Origin: DATMFV01 sp035555975
GTDB taxonomy: Bacteria > Verrucomicrobiota > Verrucomicrobiia > Chthoniobacterales > Chthoniobacteraceae
Direction of reading: 5' to 3'
DNA length: 64,000 nt
Assembly (NCBI GenBank): GCA_035555975.1
Contig: DATMFV010000128.1
Location: 1-64,000, forward strand
This document shows positions 32,970 to 41,974 of this stretch, piece by piece. Position 1 is the stretch's first letter; every line of letters starts with the position of its first letter. The notes below the pieces were generated by a model. The model worked only from the letters and a program-made list of their open reading frames with translations. It had not been told where the DNA came from and ran no database searches. A program made the translations under genes and the position numbers.

Positions 32970-35900
32970 TCATTCCTCACCCCAGATGTCGGTTTCAGCC
33001 AGGGTGAACCCGGGGGCGCCCGGGGTGGGACTCAACAGCAGTCGAACATACGAGGCCCGCTTTGAAGGCAATTCCACCGTCTGCTTTGCCACGGCCTGTT
33101 TTTCCTCGATGAGCAGGCCGTCCCAGGCAGCGCGGCCCTTCCATTCGGCGACGGCATTCCACGTTTTACCGTCACTGGAGATTTCGCAGGTTCCATCAGG
33201 TAGCGTACCGGAGAAGAAGAGCCGTAGTTGTTTTACGGTCACCGGCTTTTCGAAATGATAGACGATTTCAATGGAGTCGCTGTTCTTCCAGGTCAATGCC
33301 AAGTTGGACGGCGGTGCATCGTTGGGGCCTGCCGTTGCTGAGAGGCGGTTGGTCAGCCTCCCGACGCCAAAGGGAATGGCCGTTCCCGTCGGCTCCGACG
33401 ACCCGTCCGGAGCATTCCCAAGACGGTAACTGCCGCCAACCGACGAGTTTTTCATTGGAACAGGAGTGCTCATGCTCCATTCGAAGTAGTTCCCGGTGAG
33501 GCAGACCCCCGGCGGCCGGGGAGGTGCTTCATAGGGCGCCCCCTTGGGTAGACGAAACCGCCAGACCGTGTTGGCTGCGGACGCGCCTGCCGTGCGCTGC
33601 AAAATGCCAAACCAGTTGATCCAGTGATGGTCCTTAATGACTCTGGTCGTGAGCGGATTGAATCCGAAGAAGATGACGCGCCCCTTGCCGACGGTGCGTT
33701 CCACCATCGCGCGTCCTCCATCCGCATAGGTGGCCAGTGGAAGATCGTCGTTGTGCGCGAACGAGTAACCGGAGCCGAGGGCCGGCAACTGCAGCGGGCT
33801 TTCTCCGTTCTGTACGGTGATCTCTCCCGACGTGGCGGGCCGGGTTGATTCCAGCGGCGGCAGAAGCGCTCCGGCCTGGCGTTGGCTCCCATCACTACGG
33901 TTGCGGAACGCCATCGGATCACTGACGATCAGGGTTCCGCCCTGGCGAACATAGGATTCGAGTCCTTCGAGTTCCCTGTCATCGGTGATCGGCGCATACG
34001 GGATATGGATCACCTTGTAGGATAAAAGCTTTTCCGGCTCTTCTCCACACAACAGATCATCAATGAACTTTAACGCCGACTGAAGGCGGGGCCCAAGAAT
34101 CGTATAGATCCACTCCACTTCTCCGCTTTTGTGGAAATCGGGCTGTCCCTGATAGCTTGTATTGCTATAATAGATCGCGGTGTCCGGCACCGGTTGCCTG
34201 ACCTTGAAGGGATGCCGGGCAAGCCGGTGGTTGATGGCGCGCACGGCATTCCAACGCTCCGGTGCACCGATGGGGTCGACCCGAAAACCTTGACTGCCGA
34301 TGCGGTTCTGTTTGATATCCGGCGGCCAAAGATACAGACCGGTCCCTCCATTGCGTAAGACTTGACTGATGAGTTCCTCCGTTTCCTCGGGTGTATGGTT
34401 ATGCCGATAATGTTCCACGTGGGCGCAGGGCCAGACTTCGGCGCTACCGGAGAGGTCGCTTAAAAGCTTTGTGATAAACCCCCAACGGTGTCGATCCGGC
34501 CCTCCGGTGCCTGCGGGTAGCTGTCCGGTGATAATGTCGAACACTTCACCCCACCGGCTGATGTTGAGTGGGAAGTGACCGCTGTGATTGACCCAGGAGA
34601 TGTACTTCAGCCCGGGCGCTTCCTCCCGGAGCAGGGCGCGCACCTGCCTTGCATTGGCGAGCATCTGATCGTTGAGCCAACGCTGTGTGGCGATCCAGCG
34701 GTAGGGATTGGTATCGGCGCTTGACTCGGGCAGGCCGAACTTCCCGAACCCGTAGTTGGTTCTGATCTCCTGCTCGGTTTGTGCCAGCGCAGGATATTCT
34801 CCCTTTCGGTCGAGCATGAGGCGCAAGATTTTGTCCATGTGACCGAACGCCTCGTCGCCCGCCATCACTCCCCAGACCAGACCGGGATTTTCCCGCGAAA
34901 TGGCGATCGCCTTTCGAGTGTCGTCGAGTTCCGCCTTGATGCTTCGGGGATCAGGCGCCCATGGCATTTCACGGCCGGATCGGGTCCATTTCGGTACACC
35001 CTTTCTGAATGCCGGGCGATTGTCTAGCTCGACCACCACTGGAACTTTATATTTTTTTGAATAGCCCACCCGGGATGGGAGGCCCCAACCTTGGGTCTTG
35101 ATAGGGCGAATCGCGTAATCCTTCTTCAACTCCTGGAAGACGGCATCCATGGAATACTCCGTGCCTGTACGAAGCGCCAGACGGCTCATCTCGTCGACCT
35201 GGGTTACGGCGGAGCCCCATATGAGCGCTCCCGCTCTGGAAAGTCCGTCGGGACGATCCTCGATCAGTTCTTCAAAGAGTGGAGCCTTTGTCTTTTGAAC
35301 GGGGCCGGGCATGTCGCCGCTTCGTACCGAATACTCGGAATGGTAGATTTCGCTGCCTTCCAGAACCAGCGTACAGCGGTTCATGGCCTCAACGTCTTCG
35401 GGAGAAATGGGAAAAGAGAGGGTATGATGTCCGGGCTTGATCGTCTCGCGTCGCGACTCCGCAGTCTCCTTTCCAAAGCGGGCTTCCAGTGTCACCGCCC
35501 CGGTTCCCTTGTTTTCGATGTCAAACTCCCATTTCCCGGACAATTTCCCGACCGCCTTTTGATAGAAGGGACCGCGTTGGGTGGAGACCAGAGACAGATT
35601 TTCGGAGGCGATCCTCCCCTTCACAAGGAGAGGGATGAAGTTCGCGGGTTCGGAGTATCTTCCTTTTGCCAGGCTGCTGATTTGCCTGGGGGTTTCTGCA
35701 CGACGCGTCCTTGCGACGTTGATCGCGAAGACTTCTCCTGCGACAAACTGATGTCCAAGGGACTGCATCGGTAGGGCCATCTCCACTGCCCACGAGGAAG
35801 CGCCGACGTGCGCGCGCACGACGGCATCGGAGTCCCACATCTCAGCCGACCGGCGATCGCCGATGACCTCCGCATCGTAGAGGGTTCCCTCTGAATTGAC

Positions 35901-36284
35901 AGTGAGATGATAGAACGACTTGCCGGTTCTTCCCACATCAATGAAGAAGTCGACCGAGTCGTCCGCATAGACGTCGCCGTCGCGTTCGTCGCGGATGGTT
36001 TTGGTCCGCATGCGACCGGGTGTAGGCTCTTCACACCGTATGGCGAGGTAGAAGACGGAGTCGTGGATCCCCAGCCATGCCTGGGTTTTGTACTTAGGCA
36101 GGTTTCCATCGGTGCCGACCAGCTCGCCAAGGGGCAGGGCGTCGGCCCATTCTTCCGTATCGATCTTTCCGTCGAGCGTTGGAGCGCTGTTGAGGATGGG
36201 GGCGATCCTTTCGGCTGCCGATAAAGGGAGGGCATGACAGGCAAACCATGCCAGGGTGGTAATAGAGACGATGTAGCGCTTCAT
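32970..36284 (-). CDS. Large secreted CBM9-like / TIM-barrel protein
   Basis: A 1104-residue protein beginning at 36284 with a signal peptide (MKRYIVSITTLAWFACHALPLSAAE). Residues about 30-210 resemble carbohydrate-binding family 9 (APTLDGKIDTEEWADALPL, VDFFIDVGR). Residues about 340-680 look like a glycosidase TIM barrel, including GLVWGVMAGDEAFGHMDK and LKYISWVNHSGH, with GLYLWPPDI. Residues about 690-900 resemble the class I glutamine-amidotransferase-like domain of GH42-type enzymes (LEGLESYVRQGGTLIVSD). The last 150 residues look like a discoidin/CBM32 domain (IEIVYHFEKPVTVKQLRLFF). Extracellular polysaccharide binding and cleavage is inferred; catalytic residues were not settled. It is third in an operon. 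Confidence 0.7.
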   Translation of the reverse strand: MKRYIVSITTLAWFACHALPLSAAERIAPILNSAPTLDGKIDTEEWADALPLGELVGTDGNLPKYKTQAWLGIHDSVFYLAIRCEEPTPGRMRTKTIRDERDGDVYADDSVDFFIDVGRTGKSFYHLTVNSEGTLYDAEVIGDRRSAEMWDSDAVVRAHVGASSWAVEMALPMQSLGHQFVAGEVFAINVARTRRAETPRQISSLAKGRYSEPANFIPLLVKGRIASENLSLVSTQRGPFYQKAVGKLSGKWEFDIENKGTGAVTLEARFGKETAESRRETIKPGHHTLSFPISPEDVEAMNRCTLVLEGSEIYHSEYSVRSGDMPGPVQKTKAPLFEELIEDRPDGLSRAGALIWGSAVTQVDEMSRLALRTGTEYSMDAVFQELKKDYAIRPIKTQGWGLPSRVGYSKKYKVPVVVELDNRPAFRKGVPKWTRSGREMPWAPDPRSIKAELDDTRKAIAISRENPGLVWGVMAGDEAFGHMDKILRLMLDRKGEYPALAQTEQEIRTNYGFGKFGLPESSADTNPYRWIATQRWLNDQMLANARQVRALLREEAPGLKYISWVNHSGHFPLNISRWGEVFDIITGQLPAGTGGPDRHRWGFITKLLSDLSGSAEVWPCAHVEHYRHNHTPEETEELISQVLRNGGTGLYLWPPDIKQNRIGSQGFRVDPIGAPERWNAVRAINHRLARHPFKVRQPVPDTAIYYSNTSYQGQPDFHKSGEVEWIYTILGPRLQSALKFIDDLLCGEEPEKLLSYKVIHIPYAPITDDRELEGLESYVRQGGTLIVSDPMAFRNRSDGSQRQAGALLPPLESTRPATSGEITVQNGESPLQLPALGSGYSFAHNDDLPLATYADGGRAMVERTVGKGRVIFFGFNPLTTRVIKDHHWINWFGILQRTAGASAANTVWRFRLPKGAPYEAPPRPPGVCLTGNYFEWSMSTPVPMKNSSVGGSYRLGNAPDGSSEPTGTAIPFGVGRLTNRLSATAGPNDAPPSNLALTWKNSDSIEIVYHFEKPVTVKQLRLFFSGTLPDGTCEISSDGKTWNAVAEWKGRAAWDGLLIEEKQAVAKQTVELPSKRASYVRLLLSPTPGAPGFTLAETDIWGEE

Positions 36285-36353
36285 AGGTTGGTGGATTAGT
36301 GGCAAAGGCCGCTCTTTGATCCTCATTTCCCGTAGTGTTAACAGCCCCTGACT

Positions 36354-37007
36354 TTAGCCGGGACCGCCAATGGGGCTCAGATTAAGGATGGCGTCCGATC
36401 CCAGGGAGTCGACGTGTCCGTCGAGAAAGAGCACGTTGGCCTTCTTCTGATGCCGGGGGGCGATCCTGCTCAACGGATCACTCCAGGCCTTCAGGTTGAT
36501 CTGCCAGGCGGTGGCGTCCATCACCTGCGGCACCTTGCTTTCGCGACCCTGGAACACACGGAAGGAGGTGGTCATTCCGTAGTGGCTGGTTTGGTAAAAA
36601 GCGTAGGGGTTCACACCGTAGGAGATGAAGTGATGGTCAAATTGAGCCCGATATTTAGCGCTGCCGTTTCCACCGTCGAGCCAGGCACCGCGGCTGGCTG
36701 TTGTGGACGTCGGACATTGCATCTCCTCCGCCAGTTGGATGACTCCGCCGTCAAAGAAGTAACGGCTGGGCCGCCGGGAGGCTGTCTCAAGGGGAGGCAT
36801 CAGCCGCTCATTGTTCTCGGTGCGCCAGACGCGGATATTCACCCCAAGCTGGCGGAGTTTTCCAATACATTTTGTCGAGCGGGAGGTCTCGATGGCTTGA
36901 GAGATCGCAGGGAGAAGCAACGCGATCACGATTCCCAGAACGGTAGCTACCACGAGGATCTCGACCAAAGAGGAGCCGGAGCACCCACGCTTTCGCCCGG
37001 TATTCAT
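36354..37007 (-). CDS. Pseudopilin with prepilin N-terminus and H-X9-DG domain
   Basis: A 217-residue protein starting at 37007, whose ATG overlaps the stop of the upstream PEP-CTERM gene. The N-terminus has a short basic leader and the type IV prepilin helix GSSLVEILVVATVLGIVIALLLPAISQ; the Glu at +5 after the cleavage Gly is present. Near the end, HQKKANVLFLDGH contains the H-X9-DG motif typical of the many pseudopilin-like proteins of Planctomycetes, Lentisphaerae and Verrucomicrobia. These are cleaved by prepilin peptidase; their roles are largely unknown. Context ties it to a secreted polysaccharide-related protein. Confidence 0.82.
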   Translation of the reverse strand: MNTGRKRGCSGSSLVEILVVATVLGIVIALLLPAISQAIETSRSTKCIGKLRQLGVNIRVWRTENNERLMPPLETASRRPSRYFFDGGVIQLAEEMQCPTSTTASRGAWLDGGNGSAKYRAQFDHHFISYGVNPYAFYQTSHYGMTTSFRVFQGRESKVPQVMDATAWQINLKAWSDPLSRIAPRHQKKANVLFLDGHVDSLGSDAILNLSPIGGPG

Positions 37008-38734
37008 GACAGCGTGCGACGACGCAACACGATTGCTGCGGTAAGGAGCCCGGCCAGACTCAGCGCGACACTTGAAGACTCGGGTATCGCGACGAGTTTC
37101 CATTGGCCTTGTTCATTGAATTGATCGGTATTCCAGAGGAGGGGATCAAGTTGGCTCAGGTCGAACGTGGCCGTGATGCCGCCGGTCTCTCCTGTAAACA
37201 ACGTCCACGATCCTCCCGACTCGGGCGTGTAGCCATTTTCGAACACGAGACGGAGCGTCACATTTCCCGTCAATAGCCCCCCTTCCGGTGCAAAATTGAT
37301 CTGATCGCTGGTGTTCCCATTGAAGATCGACATCTCAAGGAGACTCCCCGCGGTAAAGGCGACGGTCGATTGGAGCGTCAACAGACTTGCAGTCGTATTC
37401 CCTGTGACGCCATCGGTCAGTCCGATCGCGAAGGTTCCGTTGGCGGCGACGCTGGTGGTTACCGTCTGCCCGAGGCCGGTTCCAGCCACCTCGAAGCGGC
37501 CTGTCGAGGTCACGCTGACGCCAAGCGCCTGCGGGTCGCCCAGGGCGTCGGCTCCCTCCAGCACGCCCCCGGCGGCCAGTTGCAACAGGGAGCGGTTTTC
37601 AATCGTGGAGGAGGAGCGGAACGTCCCGCCGTTTGCGATGGTGAGCCGGTTGGCTCCGACCCCCAGTGTGTTGATGTAGTCATAGATCGTCGTTTGACCG
37701 TTGGTGACAACTTTGGCTCCGTCGCGAACCTCCAGGCGATTGTCCCCCCGGTTGTTCTGGCTCGTGTTGCCGATGTGGATGGCGCTGCCGTCCTTGAGGG
37801 CCAGGGTCGAGTCGGCGCCTGTCACGATCACCGAATTGGAGCGTGCCCATTCGCCGGTGCCGATGGAAAGATTATTCTGGTTGGTCCCGCCGGTTCCTGT
37901 CGTGACCTCGACAGTGGCCCCGCTTTCAACGCTGAGCGAGTTTCCATAGGCGGCCGCGATAGTGGAGGTTCCGCCGAAGCTTCCGATTCGTAAGCCGATA
38001 TTTCCGTTTCCTCCACTGATGACCAGTTTTGATTGCGCGCCTTTGACCACGACGGCGTTGCCGTGACCATTGGTGGTAGTCGCGGTTCCATTGCCTGCCC
38101 AGAGCGAATAGAGTTCGACCGATGCGCCTGCTTCGACGTTGAGGTGATTGTCGACCCCGATCATTCTGCTTTGGCCGTTGTTGGTCACTGTGCTTGTCAC
38201 GGCAAGGTTGGGCCCGGAGAAGGTGAGCGTGCTTGCGTTTCGGAATTCGAGGAGACCTCCAAGGCTTACCGTGCTGTTGCCTCCTGCGGAGCCTTTCATG
38301 GTCAGGCTCGCGGGTGCATTGGCAACTCCGGTTTCAAGATCGGTGCCAACGGCAATGGACTTCGTTCCCAGGGAGAGAGCGGTCCCGGCATCGAGTTCCA
38401 TCGTCACTGCCTTGCCAACCCCAATGACGATGCCGCGCGCTGCGGTAGCTCCTGCCAGCGTCACCTTTGCCGTTGGTGCATCAAGGAGGTTGTTATCGAG
38501 ATAAAAATTGGCGATATGGTTATCGGAACCAGTATTGACCGGTACGCCGACGGGGTTCCAGTTGCCCGGGGTGGACCAGCTTCCGTTCCCACCGTCGCCA
38601 TGGTCTCCGAGCCACGATCTTCCGGTCACCTCAGCCGACAAGGGGGCCATGGAGCCTGATCCGGCGAAAAGCAGAAGAAACCAGAGGCGCGAAGCCCGAC
38701 GTGCGGAAAGGGGAACACTCATGAGGGTAATCAT
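37004..38734 (-). CDS. PEP-CTERM protein with beta-helix-like repeats
   Basis: A 576-residue secreted protein with an N-terminal signal peptide (about residues 10-35) and a C-terminal sorting signal, IPESSSVALSLAGLLTAAIVLRRRTLS, a PEP-CTERM-like motif followed by a helix and a basic end. The middle is low in Lys and Cys and rich in Gly, Asn, Thr and Ser, with autotransporter-like strand repeats (for example NSLSVESGATVEVTTG, NRLEVRDGAKVVTNG). Such proteins are anchored or exported by exosortase. It is the first gene of a three-gene operon controlled from 38735 upward. Function unknown, perhaps surface carbohydrate binding. Confidence 0.8.
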   Translation of the reverse strand: MITLMSVPLSARRASRLWFLLLFAGSGSMAPLSAEVTGRSWLGDHGDGGNGSWSTPGNWNPVGVPVNTGSDNHIANFYLDNNLLDAPTAKVTLAGATAARGIVIGVGKAVTMELDAGTALSLGTKSIAVGTDLETGVANAPASLTMKGSAGGNSTVSLGGLLEFRNASTLTFSGPNLAVTSTVTNNGQSRMIGVDNHLNVEAGASVELYSLWAGNGTATTTNGHGNAVVVKGAQSKLVISGGNGNIGLRIGSFGGTSTIAAAYGNSLSVESGATVEVTTGTGGTNQNNLSIGTGEWARSNSVIVTGADSTLALKDGSAIHIGNTSQNNRGDNRLEVRDGAKVVTNGQTTIYDYINTLGVGANRLTIANGGTFRSSSTIENRSLLQLAAGGVLEGADALGDPQALGVSVTSTGRFEVAGTGLGQTVTTSVAANGTFAIGLTDGVTGNTTASLLTLQSTVAFTAGSLLEMSIFNGNTSDQINFAPEGGLLTGNVTLRLVFENGYTPESGGSWTLFTGETGGITATFDLSQLDPLLWNTDQFNEQGQWKLVAIPESSSVALSLAGLLTAAIVLRRRTLS

Positions 38735-38740
38735 GCAATT

Positions 38741-38770
38741 TTCTTAAAATGAGTCAAGTCATTTTAAGAA
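38741..38770. promoter_or_regulatory. Perfect 12-bp inverted-repeat operator upstream of the PEP-CTERM operon
   Basis: The arms TTCTTAAAATGA (38741-38752) and TCATTTTAAGAA (38759-38770) are exactly complementary around a six-base GTCAAG centre. It lies seven bases ahead of the PEP-CTERM ATG. Its size, perfect symmetry and position beside a LacI/GntR-type regulator gene suggest an operator. A terminator role for the regulator, which ends at 38846, is less likely because neither side has a T-run. Confidence 0.65.
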
Positions 38771-38845
38771 AGAATAGACAGAGATTGCGTGATTTTGGAT
38801 GAATGAAGTGATTTGTTTCTGATTTTTGGGAAGCGCCCGGAGGTG

Positions 38846-40024
38846 TTACGGGAGCAGGCCAACCGCCCGCAAGCAGGTATTCTCCGCCGGGGTGGTCGAG
38901 CCGCCGCCGGTCCCCTTGAGCGGGATGTAAACACCGGGTACGGAGCGTTGGGGGTGATCGAGTCTTTCAATCATCATTTCAATCATGCTCTCGCCAATGG
39001 CTTCGTAGGAAACCGCAAGCCGGGTCAGGTCGGGAAAATGCGTTCCCGTGAGATCGCGTCCGCCGCCCCCGACCACGCTGACGTCGCCGGGCACCCGCAG
39101 GCCCGCTTCTTTCAACGCGCGAACCGCGCCCAGAGCGAGAAAGCCGCCAAAGCAGTAGATCGCATCGGGCTTTTCCCCGCCGCTTTTGAGGAGTTGTCTG
39201 ATCTTTTGATACCCGCTTTCCTCCTCGACGCCGGGCGCAAAGATCGGCCGCACGAAGCCGGTTTCCAGCCCGCCCCGCGCCGCTCCCGACTGGAGCCCGA
39301 TGTGGGCGAAAAGCGTGGAAGTCGTCGCGTTGAGCGATTCGCGCATCAAAAACGCAATCCGCCTGCGACCGTTCTTAGCCCAGGCAAAGGCGACCTGGGA
39401 CGCAGCGGTAAAGTTGTCAATTGCCACAAAATTGGTGGCTGCCGTGATGCCTGGAGAGCCGAACCGTACCACCGGCTTGCCCCGGGATTCATAGAGGTTG
39501 ATCAGGTCATCCTCGCTTTCGGCGAATTCGCGGGTTCTCGATATGAAGATGAGCGCGTCGATTTCGTCGACTTCGTTGGCCAGAAGATCCTGATGGGTTT
39601 TGGTTTCGAACGCTTCGACGGGGATGGGCCGCAGGTTCAGGCGGGAGCGCCACTGCATGGCCGCCTGAATGATGGCGTGGTTGATCAGATGGCCCCAGCT
39701 TGTGGGGTTGGCGACAATGGGCCAACTGACTCCAATGCAAAGCGGGCGCTGATCGGGCTTTGCCGGTTTGGCAAGAAGGTAGCTCCCGCCGCCGGCGGCG
39801 GTATGCAGTCGCCCTTCCTTCGCAAAATCCTTGAAGATATGGTAAATCGTCGCGGTGCTGACTCTCAGATGGCGCGAAAGATCCCGCACCGGGGGGAGTT
39901 TGATCTCGTGGTTCCCGCGGGAGGAGGAAAGTTGGTTCTCCAGATAATGGCGAACCCGGTCCGACGCGCGCAACCGGGTGGGCAAGGAATCTGCGCTGGG
40001 GGCTTTGGGGTCAACGGCGTTCAT
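38846..40024 (-). CDS. GntR-type winged helix / LacI-type ligand-binding transcription regulator
   Basis: A 392-residue regulator. Residues 18-82 form a GntR-family winged helix (KLPPVRDLSRHLRVSTATIYHIFKDFAKEGRL), and residues 90-385 a LacI/periplasmic-binding-protein-like sugar-sensing domain (LCIGVSWPIVAN, AATNFVAIDNFTAA, VPGDVSVVGGGGRD, EAIGESMIEMMIERL). This combination is typical of carbohydrate-responsive repressors in Verrucomicrobiota. It lies between the PEP-CTERM operon and the heparinase gene, both with palindromes at their starts. It probably senses a product of polysaccharide breakdown. Confidence 0.85.
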   Translation of the reverse strand: MNAVDPKAPSADSLPTRLRASDRVRHYLENQLSSSRGNHEIKLPPVRDLSRHLRVSTATIYHIFKDFAKEGRLHTAAGGGSYLLAKPAKPDQRPLCIGVSWPIVANPTSWGHLINHAIIQAAMQWRSRLNLRPIPVEAFETKTHQDLLANEVDEIDALIFISRTREFAESEDDLINLYESRGKPVVRFGSPGITAATNFVAIDNFTAASQVAFAWAKNGRRRIAFLMRESLNATTSTLFAHIGLQSGAARGGLETGFVRPIFAPGVEEESGYQKIRQLLKSGGEKPDAIYCFGGFLALGAVRALKEAGLRVPGDVSVVGGGGRDLTGTHFPDLTRLAVSYEAIGESMIEMMIERLDHPQRSVPGVYIPLKGTGGGSTTPAENTCLRAVGLLP

Positions 40025-40065
40025 CGGTGTTTACAAATCACGTGGGAAACTACGGAATCGGTCGA

Positions 40066-40076
40066 CTTGAGTCAAG
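40066..40076. promoter_or_regulatory. Short palindrome upstream of the LacI/GntR-type regulator gene
   Basis: CTTGAGTCAAG is symmetric around a central G and lies 42 bases ahead of the regulator start (40024). It shares GAGTCAAG with the centre of the 38741 operator, so it could be an autoregulatory site. Short and therefore weak. Confidence 0.35.
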
Positions 40077-40154
40077 GGAGCTGCCGGGATCGCTCGTGGT
40101 GCGGGTGGCGGGTGGTTTTTTGAGAAAAACGGGAGGGTTGATTTTTAAGATTGA

Positions 40155-40181
40155 ATAAAATTAGATGTAAGTCAATTTTAT
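40155..40181. promoter_or_regulatory. Imperfect operator-like palindrome upstream of the heparinase gene
   Basis: ATAAAATT (40155-40162) pairs with AATTTTAT (40174-40181) with an eleven-base centre containing GTAAGTC. It ends four bases before the heparinase ATG and resembles the AAAATGA...TCATTTT operator at 38741, though its centre is longer. Confidence 0.4.
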
Positions 40182-40185
40182 ATAA

Positions 40186-41970
40186 ATGGATTTCCTTTCA
40201 AAGAGAACCGATCGTTTTCATGCTCAGGCCCTCGCCTTTAGCCAAAGTCGTCCGGACATGATCACCGCCACCGCGGATGAAATCCTTCGTCATCAATTTT
40301 CGTTCTATGGGGAACGCCATTGCCTGGATTGCGCCATCGACTGGGATGCCAACCCCGGTACCGGTCACTGGGTGCATGATCTGAACCGGTTCCTGTTTCT
40401 GGACCCTCTGGTGGCGGCCTTCCGGGAGACCGGCGAGGAGCGTTATGCGGGCAAGTGCATTGAGCTGATCCTTTCCTGGATCGCGCAAAGCGAACGGCTC
40501 GGGTTTTCAGGCACCCGCTTTATGTTCAAGAGCTACCTGAATATAGCCATTCACCTCAAGGCGTGGGTGGAATGCCTGGCTGCCATTGACGCCTTGAACT
40601 CCGAACTGCTTGACGACGCAGCCTTTAAGACGATTTGTACGAGCATCGGTCGCCAGCTTGAGTGGCTGGATCACGCCGTCCCGCGAGCACGCAACAACTG
40701 GGTTTTCATCGGCTGCATGGGAGCGCTCACCACGGTGGCCTTTCTTCCGGGGCTGCCGGGCAGCACGGAAATCAGCGCAAGATCGTGGAGCCGGATTGAG
40801 GAAGCCCTGGCAAGACAGGTGCTGCCCGATGGCGTTCACGACGAGATGACACCTCATTACCATCTCACCGTGGTATCGTGCGTTTTGAAAAGCCTCGCTT
40901 ACGCCGAATGGACGCCGACGCCTCCTTCGCCGGCGATCCGTTCCCGGGTGGGGGCAATGCTCCATTATCTTGAACAGACGTTGACTCCCGACGGTTTGCA
41001 GGTCGCTTTCAACGAGTCCGACCCGGACTGCACAAGGTTGGTCCGCCGGACGCTCGCCATCCCCCTGGCCTCCGGGCTTTTGAAGAGCGATGGCCGGGCG
41101 CTGGAGAGCGAGTGTTTCCCATGGGCGGGAATGATCTTTATGCGTGAAGGAACTGCCCGCGGTCGGGAGGAGCTTTATCTTGCCTTCGATGCCGGGTCGT
41201 TTGGGGTCAGCCATCAACATGAAGATAAACTAGGCTTTTGGTTGAGCGCGTTTGGCCGCTCGCTGGTGGTCGATCCGGGGCGTCATCTCTATGATGCTTC
41301 GGAAGCTTCCTTCCGCTCGTTCCTTGCCTCCACGGCGGCACACTCCACCATGACAATTGACGGGCAGGGGCAGAATTCGCTGGCGGCAAGGGAAAGACCC
41401 GGCGCCTGGCGGCCTCTGGCGCCTCAACCGCTGGTCTGGAAAAAATACCCTGATGGAACCTGCGAGGCGGGAGCCTTTTACAACCTCGGTTATGGAGCGA
41501 CGCAGATGGCGGTCACTCATTTTCGCATCATCTTCTTTTTTTCCGATTTGCAGGCCTGGGCGGTGGTCGACGCCATCGAGGGCGAGGGAGAGCATTTGAT
41601 GGAGTCGCGGTTTCAGTTTGCTCCCGGGGTTTTGAATGCCGGTCCCTCTCAGGTGCAGACCGCTTTTCCTGATGCCAATCTCCTGATTCAGGGACGGCGG
41701 GGCGACTGGGCGCAGGTCAGCATCCACTGCGGCGAGCAGTCGCCCAGGGCGGGCTGGTTCTCGCCCGGGTATAACCGGATTGAGCCTGCGCCGTGCGCTC
41801 TTTTTTCAACCGGGACCAGAAGGCTGCCCTGGCTGGGGGTGCTGGCCCTGATTCCGTTCAGGGGAACCGCGCCGGTCGATCCCGCCATCACGGCGGAGTG
41901 CCTTTCGCGGGCGGAGTCAAAATATCTACCGATTTTGCAGGAGCTTCGCGAAAAGGAAGCCGTGTCGTGA
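40186..41970 (+). CDS. Heparinase II/III-family polysaccharide lyase-like protein
   Basis: A 594-residue protein with an alpha/alpha-barrel N-terminal half (about 1-330) and a heparinase II/III C-terminal beta domain. Seen: FDAGSFGVSHQHEDKLGFWLSAFGRSLVVDPG (about 335-366), then YDASEASFRSFLASTAAHSTMTIDGQGQ, the stretch that carries the active-site His/Tyr groups in this family. Substrates in the family include heparin, alginate-type uronates and others. There is no signal peptide, so it may act in the cytoplasm on oligosaccharides. It is divergent from the regulator, with promoter palindromes between them. Confidence 0.8.
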   Translation: MDFLSKRTDRFHAQALAFSQSRPDMITATADEILRHQFSFYGERHCLDCAIDWDANPGTGHWVHDLNRFLFLDPLVAAFRETGEERYAGKCIELILSWIAQSERLGFSGTRFMFKSYLNIAIHLKAWVECLAAIDALNSELLDDAAFKTICTSIGRQLEWLDHAVPRARNNWVFIGCMGALTTVAFLPGLPGSTEISARSWSRIEEALARQVLPDGVHDEMTPHYHLTVVSCVLKSLAYAEWTPTPPSPAIRSRVGAMLHYLEQTLTPDGLQVAFNESDPDCTRLVRRTLAIPLASGLLKSDGRALESECFPWAGMIFMREGTARGREELYLAFDAGSFGVSHQHEDKLGFWLSAFGRSLVVDPGRHLYDASEASFRSFLASTAAHSTMTIDGQGQNSLAARERPGAWRPLAPQPLVWKKYPDGTCEAGAFYNLGYGATQMAVTHFRIIFFFSDLQAWAVVDAIEGEGEHLMESRFQFAPGVLNAGPSQVQTAFPDANLLIQGRRGDWAQVSIHCGEQSPRAGWFSPGYNRIEPAPCALFSTGTRRLPWLGVLALIPFRGTAPVDPAITAECLSRAESKYLPILQELREKEAVS

Positions 41971-41974
41971 AAGG

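Noticed and set aside
40066..40076. TTGA-TCAA site as a third FNR/DNR box
   Set aside because: The half-sites are one base apart (TTGA-G-TCAA) rather than six, so it does not fit the FNR spacing.
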